A DNA stretch of 64,000 bases from Phycisphaerae bacterium (GTDB lineage: Bacteria > Planctomycetota > Phycisphaerae > Phycisphaerales > UBA1924), in NCBI GenBank assembly GCA_030426605.1, contig JAUHXM010000005.1, positions 1 through 64,000 on the forward strand, given 5' to 3'. The stretch's first letter is position 1. Each line of letters opens with the position of its first letter. Of the stretch, positions 58,662-64,000 are shown piece by piece. A program made the position numbers and the translations under genes. The notes beneath the pieces are model-generated. The model was given only the letters and a program-made list of their open reading frames with translations. It was not told where the DNA came from and did no database searches.

Positions 58662-60252
58662 CGGTCTTGGGCATGACCATGATCCAGCGCAGGGCCGGGC
58701 GCACGCGCGCCGGGACCGACCCGATCACGACGCGCACGTCCATCGGGCGCAGCCGGCGAAGCCCGATCGCGTAGAGCACCACGAACACGCCGCCGAGGAT
58801 GAGCAGGCGCGCCCCCGCGAGCGCGAGCTCTTCCGTGGTCGAGTGGCTGGGCATCCTGACGATCGCGGGCAGGACGTACGCGGCGTCGATCCAGAAGCTC
58901 GCCGCCGCCGCGGCAATCCCGATCCCGATCGCGGGCAGGATCCCGCCGAGGATCCGCACCGGGCTGACCCCGATCGTGCGCAAACCCACGACCATCAGCG
59001 CCAGCGCCGCGGTCCCGTGGTAGGCACCGAGGACGAGCGCGTACGCGCGGACGTCGTCGGTCAGCACCCCGACGATGCCCGCCGAGAGCATGACGCCCAG
59101 CGCCATCGCCCACATGAGCACCGCGCGCGAGACGAACCGCCCGCGCGACATCATCGCGGAATTGAACACCACGATCATCATCCGCAACGGGAAGAAAATC
59201 GCCAGGATCTGCACCGGCACCACGGCGTCCGCCCACTTGGAGCGCCACACGATCTGCTCGAGGGGCCCGATCACGCACGCCGTCCCCAGCGCCAGCGCCG
59301 TCCCCAGCACGACGAGCACCCGCGCCGCGCGCACCACCCCCTCGGCGTGGCGCTCCGGCTCGCCCGCGAGCACCGACAACGCCGGGAACAACGCGGCCTG
59401 CAGCGACACCGCGATCAGCACGTTCGTCTGGTCGATCAACTGGAACGCGAAGTAGTACACGCCCACGACCGACGCCGCGTGCAGCAGGCTCAGCACGAGA
59501 TAATCGCCCGTGTTAATCAGCGAGTTGCCGATCTGCCCGATCACGAGCCAGATCGTGCGCTTCAGGATCGCGGGCCACGCGCGCAGCTTCGGGCGCCGCA
59601 TCCAGGGCGTGTCCCGCGTGACGGACCACCCGTACGCGAACTCGACCAGCGCCACGATCACCCAGGGCAGCGCGAGCGACATCGCCCCGAATCCCATCAG
59701 CGCCAGCGTGATCATCGAGCCGTAGCGGGTGAACGAGACGAGCACGTTCAGCTCGGCCAGCCGGCGGTACTGCAGGTCCGTCGCGATCTTCCCGCGGAAG
59801 ACCGCCGGCATGCCCGCGAGCGCCACGCCCAGCCCCATCACGGCGAGCAGCCCCCCCACCGGCTTGCCCGAGCCGACCGCGAGGATCGGGCCCAGGATCG
59901 CGAGCAGGGAACCCGCGGCGACGCTCATGGTGACGCTCAGCCAGAACGCCGGGCCAGACAGGCGCTCGTATTTCCGCGCCCCGCGCTGGATGATGAGCTG
60001 GCGGACGCCGCCGTCGCGGAAGACGGCGGCGAACCCGGCGACGCCCGCCGCGAAGGCGAAGAGCCCGAAATCGGCCTTTGCCAGCACCCACCCGAGGACG
60101 ACGTTGCTGACGAGCGCACCGAGCTTGCCGCACGCCGCCGCGACCATGAGCCACGAGACGCCCTGGCCCAGCTGGGCCCCCATCGGGTCGGGCGTCGTGA
60201 CGACCGCCGACTCGATCGGGTCTGTCTTCGAACTCGAATCCCAGCGGGTCAT
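58642..60252 (-). CDS. Oligosaccharide flippase (Wzx-like)
   Basis: Multi-TM; VLGWVLAKADFGLFAFAAGVAGFAAVFRDGGVRQLIIQR typical N-terminus. Confidence 0.85.
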   Translation of the reverse strand: MTRWDSSSKTDPIESAVVTTPDPMGAQLGQGVSWLMVAAACGKLGALVSNVVLGWVLAKADFGLFAFAAGVAGFAAVFRDGGVRQLIIQRGARKYERLSGPAFWLSVTMSVAAGSLLAILGPILAVGSGKPVGGLLAVMGLGVALAGMPAVFRGKIATDLQYRRLAELNVLVSFTRYGSMITLALMGFGAMSLALPWVIVALVEFAYGWSVTRDTPWMRRPKLRAWPAILKRTIWLVIGQIGNSLINTGDYLVLSLLHAASVVGVYYFAFQLIDQTNVLIAVSLQAALFPALSVLAGEPERHAEGVVRAARVLVVLGTALALGTACVIGPLEQIVWRSKWADAVVPVQILAIFFPLRMMIVVFNSAMMSRGRFVSRAVLMWAMALGVMLSAGIVGVLTDDVRAYALVLGAYHGTAALALMVVGLRTIGVSPVRILGGILPAIGIGIAAAAASFWIDAAYVLPAIVRMPSHSTTEELALAGARLLILGGVFVVLYAIGLRRLRPMDVRVVIGSVPARVRPALRWIMVMPKTVKTDAR

Positions 60253-60324
60253 GCGTCACGATCCTACCGGCACCCGCGGCGCCACCTCAGAACCCGGCCC
60301 GTGCGCCGGTCTAGGGTTGTCGTC

Positions 60325-61650
60325 ATGCCGACGCCCCGCGAGACACTCGAATCCAAAATCGACGACGCGTCCGCCCTGATTGGGATCGTGGGGCTGGGGT
60401 ACGTCGGGCTGCCGCTCGCCCGGGCGTTCCACCAGGCAGGATTCCGCGTGCTCGGGTTCGACGTCGATCAGTCCAAGATCGACGCCCTCGCCCGCGGCGA
60501 CAACTACCTCGCCCACCTGGGCAACGACTTCGTCGAGGAGATGGTCGCATCGGGAACGTTCGAGGCGACCGCCGACTTCGGACGCCTGGGCGAGCCCGAC
60601 GCCGTCCTGTCGTGCGTGCCGACCCCCCTGGGCAAACACCTCGAGCCCGACCTGAGCTACGTCGAGCGGACCACGCGGGACATCGCCAAGACCCTCCGCC
60701 CGGGCCAGCTCGTCGCGCTCGAATCGACCACCTATCCGCGCACGACACGCGACGTGATGCTGCCCGTTCTCGAAGCCACGGGCATGACCTGCGGCGACGA
60801 CTTCTTCCTTGCCTACTCCCCGGAACGCGAGGACCCGGGCCGCCAGGACGCCTCCACCCAGACCATCCCGAAGCTCGTGGGCGGCATCGACGCCGAGTCC
60901 GGGAGGCTGGCCCACAAGCTCTACTCCATGGCCATCTCGTCGGTCATCCCCGTCGCGTCCGCCGAGATCGCCGAGAGCGCGAAGCTGCTCGAGAACATCT
61001 TCCGCGCCGTCAACATCGCGCTCGTCAATGAGATGAAGGTCGTGCTGAGCGAGATGGACATCGACATCTTCGAGGTGGTCCGCGCGGCGAGCACCAAGCC
61101 CTTCGGGTTCATGCCCTTCTACCCCGGGCCCGGGCTCGGCGGGCACTGCATCCCCATCGACCCGTACTACCTCACCTGGAAAGCACGCGAGGTCGGGCTC
61201 TCGACCAAGTTCATCGAGCTCGCCGGCGAGGTGAACCGCTCGATGCCCAAGTACGTCGTCTCGCGCCTCGTCGAAGCGCTCAACACACGCGGGAAGGCGG
61301 CGAGCACCTCCAGGGTCCTGGTCCTCGGGCTCGCGTACAAGCCCGACGTGGACGATGTCCGCGAATCGCCGACGTTCGAGCTCATCCAGATCATGCAGGG
61401 TCTGGGGGTGGACGTGTCGTACAACGACCCGCACGTGCCCAAGACGCACGAGATGCGGCACTACGACATCGACATGGCATCCGTCCCCCTGAGCGCCGAG
61501 ACGCTCGGGACCTACGACGCCGTGGTCATCGCGACGCACCACAAGGCGTACGACTGGCAGATGATCGCCGACCACGCCAAGCTCATCATCGATACCCGCG
61601 ACGCGCTGCGGTGCGTTGACGGGCCGCGCGACCACATCGTCATCGCGTAG
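60325..61650 (+). CDS. UDP-N-acetylhexosamine/UDP-sugar 6-dehydrogenase
   Basis: IGIVGLGYVGLPLARAFHQAGFRVLGFDVD; ALESTTYPRTTRDV; AYSPEREDPGR; GPGLGGHCIPIDPYYLTWKAR; YKPDVDDVRESP. Confidence 0.93.
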   Translation: MPTPRETLESKIDDASALIGIVGLGYVGLPLARAFHQAGFRVLGFDVDQSKIDALARGDNYLAHLGNDFVEEMVASGTFEATADFGRLGEPDAVLSCVPTPLGKHLEPDLSYVERTTRDIAKTLRPGQLVALESTTYPRTTRDVMLPVLEATGMTCGDDFFLAYSPEREDPGRQDASTQTIPKLVGGIDAESGRLAHKLYSMAISSVIPVASAEIAESAKLLENIFRAVNIALVNEMKVVLSEMDIDIFEVVRAASTKPFGFMPFYPGPGLGGHCIPIDPYYLTWKAREVGLSTKFIELAGEVNRSMPKYVVSRLVEALNTRGKAASTSRVLVLGLAYKPDVDDVRESPTFELIQIMQGLGVDVSYNDPHVPKTHEMRHYDIDMASVPLSAETLGTYDAVVIATHHKAYDWQMIADHAKLIIDTRDALRCVDGPRDHIVIA

Positions 61651-61653
61651 CCC

Positions 61654-62799
61654 TCAGCGACGCTCCACGTCCACAGCCTGCAGCGCGTGTCCGCCGACCG
61701 GCCCGGGGTGCACGTCGTACCCGCGCACGCGCCAGGCGGGATCGACGAACGTCAGATCGATGTGCCACAGGCGCGGGATGAACGACCAGCCGGACTGCTG
61801 GGGCTGCCAGCTCGCGTCGGGCCCGAACCCCGCCGCGCTGTGCGCCTCGGTGAGCCCGTCCACAATCAAATCGAGCGACGCCGAGCCGCGCGGCGCGTTG
61901 AAGTCTCCAACGACGACGTCCGGCGCCGGGAAGCCCCCGGGCGCGTCCGCCGGGCGCCAGAGCCCGACGGCGTTCGGCGCCTTCGCCGGGCCCGCCCACA
62001 TGTCGATCGCACGCCGGGCCTCGCGCATGACGTCCATGCGCCATAGCCGTGGGTCGCTGGGCAGATCAACCACCCACACCACGAGCGACCTTCCGAGATC
62101 GGGGTACCGCGCCGATGCGTCGAACTCAAAAAACGCGATCCGGCCGTGGTCCCACCATGTCACCCATTCGCGGTCGGTGTCCGCGAGCCGGTGCAGCGGC
62201 GCCTCGCCCGAGCGCACGATCGGGAACGTGCTCGCGACCGCGAAGCGCCCGAACCGCGCGAACGTCGGGCGCGCCGGGTCCTCAGAGTCGCCGATCCGCG
62301 TGAGCCCTGTCAGCAGCGGCTCGAAATGCTCGTCCCGCCTCGGGTTGGCAACAACCGCGATGTCCGGGTCCAGATCCAACACCGCTTGCGCGAGGTCCGG
62401 GCGTCCGGGTGCCTGCGCCAGGTTCCAGTGCACGATCCGGACCGGGTCGCCCGCGCCCCCGACGCGCACCACGCGGTAGAGCCGCCATTCGACGAGCGCG
62501 ACCCACACCGTCGCGACCAGGCACGCCACGAGCAGGAACGGCCGCACGAACGCGCCGCCCAACCTCGTGCTCAGCGCCCCGAGCGCGGCGCTCACGCCCC
62601 ACGAGATCCACGCGAGCACGAGCACAGGCCAGCTTGGCACCCACCACACGTACTGCGACCAGTGCGATTCGTCCGTCAGCACCGCGCCGAGCCCCCACAC
62701 GAGCAGCACGGCGGCGCCCACGAGCGCCGTCAACCGCGCCGCCCAGGGGAGCGCCCGCCGGCGAAGCCACTTGATGGGTCCCTTGGGGGGCTCGCGCAT
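61654..62799 (-). CDS. Membrane-anchored endonuclease/exonuclease/phosphatase family protein
   Basis: N-terminal TM segments; VRIVHWNLAQAPG; VVVGDFNAPRGSASLDL; RLWHIDLTFVDP. Confidence 0.8.
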   Translation of the reverse strand: MREPPKGPIKWLRRRALPWAARLTALVGAAVLLVWGLGAVLTDESHWSQYVWWVPSWPVLVLAWISWGVSAALGALSTRLGGAFVRPFLLVACLVATVWVALVEWRLYRVVRVGGAGDPVRIVHWNLAQAPGRPDLAQAVLDLDPDIAVVANPRRDEHFEPLLTGLTRIGDSEDPARPTFARFGRFAVASTFPIVRSGEAPLHRLADTDREWVTWWDHGRIAFFEFDASARYPDLGRSLVVWVVDLPSDPRLWRMDVMREARRAIDMWAGPAKAPNAVGLWRPADAPGGFPAPDVVVGDFNAPRGSASLDLIVDGLTEAHSAAGFGPDASWQPQQSGWSFIPRLWHIDLTFVDPAWRVRGYDVHPGPVGGHALQAVDVERR

Positions 62800-62841
62800 C
62801 ACAGCATCATTGCGCGCCCGATGCGACAAACCCCGACGACC

Positions 62842-62929
62842 TCCGAGCCGCGGCTTCTGACCACGCGGTCTCCCAGCCGCACACCCAGAGGGCACAGACC
62901 CTCGCGTGGGCTGAAGCCCGCGGCTCGGA
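62842..62929. repeat. Inverted repeat between EEP and fcl-like genes
   Basis: TCCGAGCCGCGGCTTC (62842-62857) / GAAGCCCGCGGCTCGGA (62913-62929). Confidence 0.75.
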
Positions 62930-62973
62930 ACCCGTGGGTCCCCGTCCCTACCCTTCGCCCCCGGAGGACCGCC

Positions 62974-63978
62974 ATGAACATCGCCTGGCCCGACCACAAG
63001 ATCATCGTCACCGGCGGTGCCGGCTTCCTCGGGCACCACGTCCTCGAAGGCCTCAAAGCCCGAGGCGTGCCCGAGTCCTCCATCTTCGTCCCGCGTCGCA
63101 AGGACTACGACCTCACCGAAGCCGCGGATGTCGGGCGGATGTACGACGACGCGTTCGGCGGCGCGTGGACCATGGTCATCCACCTCGCCGCCGAGGTCGG
63201 CGGCATCGGCGCCAACCGCGAGAACCCCGGCCGATACTTCTACGCCAACATGGCCATGGCCCTCCACCTCATCGAGCAGGCCCGCACCCGCGGCCTCATC
63301 GACCGCGGCGGCACGTTCGTCCAGACCGGGACCATCTGCGCCTACCCAAACCTCACCCCCGTCCCCTTCAACGAAGACAACCTCTGGAACGGGTACCCCG
63401 AAGTCACGAACGCCCCGTACGGCGTCGCCAAGAAAGCCGCATGGCAGATGCTCGACGCGTACAAGCTCCAATACGACATGCACGGCGTGTACGTCCTGCC
63501 CGTGAACCTCTACGGCCCGCGCGACAACTTCAACCTCCACTCCTCGCACGTCATCCCCGCGCTCATCCGCAAGTGCATCGAGGCCCAGGACCGAGGCGAC
63601 GACCACATCGAGGTCTGGGGCACCGGAAGCGCCAGCCGCGAGTTCCTCTACGTCGAGGACGCCGCCGACGGCATCCTCACCGCCGCCGAGAAGATGGAGG
63701 GCCCCACCCCCATCAACCTGGGCACGAACATGGAGATCACGATCCGCGACCTCGTGCACCTGATCGCGAAGCTGACCGGGTTCGCGACCGAGGAGACGAT
63801 CGAGAGCAAGATCCGGTGGGACTCGACCAAGCCCGACGGGCAGCCGCGGCGGTGCCTGGACGTCTCCCGCGCGAAAGAGATGATGGGCTGGCAGGCGAAG
63901 GTCGGGTTCGAGGAAGGGCTCGAGCGGACCATCGCGTGGTTCCGCGAGCACCGCGAGGACGCCGACGCACGGATGTAG
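62974..63978 (+). CDS. fcl: NAD-dependent epimerase/dehydratase, GDP-L-fucose synthase-like
   Basis: IIVTGGAGFLGHHVLEGL; VIHLAAEVGGIGANRENPGRYFYANMAM; APYGVAKKAAWQM; SREFLYVEDAADGIL; GGAGG SD. Confidence 0.85.
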   Translation: MNIAWPDHKIIVTGGAGFLGHHVLEGLKARGVPESSIFVPRRKDYDLTEAADVGRMYDDAFGGAWTMVIHLAAEVGGIGANRENPGRYFYANMAMALHLIEQARTRGLIDRGGTFVQTGTICAYPNLTPVPFNEDNLWNGYPEVTNAPYGVAKKAAWQMLDAYKLQYDMHGVYVLPVNLYGPRDNFNLHSSHVIPALIRKCIEAQDRGDDHIEVWGTGSASREFLYVEDAADGILTAAEKMEGPTPINLGTNMEITIRDLVHLIAKLTGFATEETIESKIRWDSTKPDGQPRRCLDVSRAKEMMGWQAKVGFEEGLERTIAWFREHREDADARM

Positions 63979-64000
63979 CACCGCATGGGGAAACGGGCGG

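Overview
High-GC bacterial chromosome segment, most consistent with a planctomycete (Phycisphaerae-like): GC-type dockerin C-termini, planctomycete-style EF-Tu switch I, and an extended SecE. The left edge (1-3319) looks like a phage-derived or mobile cassette. On the minus strand it has a terminase large-subunit-like ATPase (cut by the window edge), a small ORF, an ABC-ATPase fused to a GNAT domain (COG2401-like) and a double-HTH protein. These face a CI/LexA-like S24 repressor across an AT-rich region with perfect inverted repeats. The rest is mostly chromosomal: four tandem small secreted GC-dockerin proteins; secreted S8 protease, DUF1028/VCBS and beta-helix proteins; trnT-tuf-rpmG-trnW-secE-nusG; a large AsmA-like protein; two divergent RCK-domain channels; a DEAD-box helicase; an orphan beta-class DNA methyltransferase; mntR, rho, ptsI, RNase E/G and dxr; two tandem TPR/SPINDLY-type glycosyltransferases with two sulfotransferases; and a polysaccharide/GDP-fucose locus (gmd, flippase, UDP-sugar dehydrogenase, fcl-like). 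Cross-cutting patterns I read directly: (i) a TANNNT hexamer 5-9 nt upstream of about a dozen start codons, suggesting leaderless mRNAs; (ii) several palindromic REP/MITE-like families, some overlapping stop codons. All product names come from reading the protein sequences; no database search was run.
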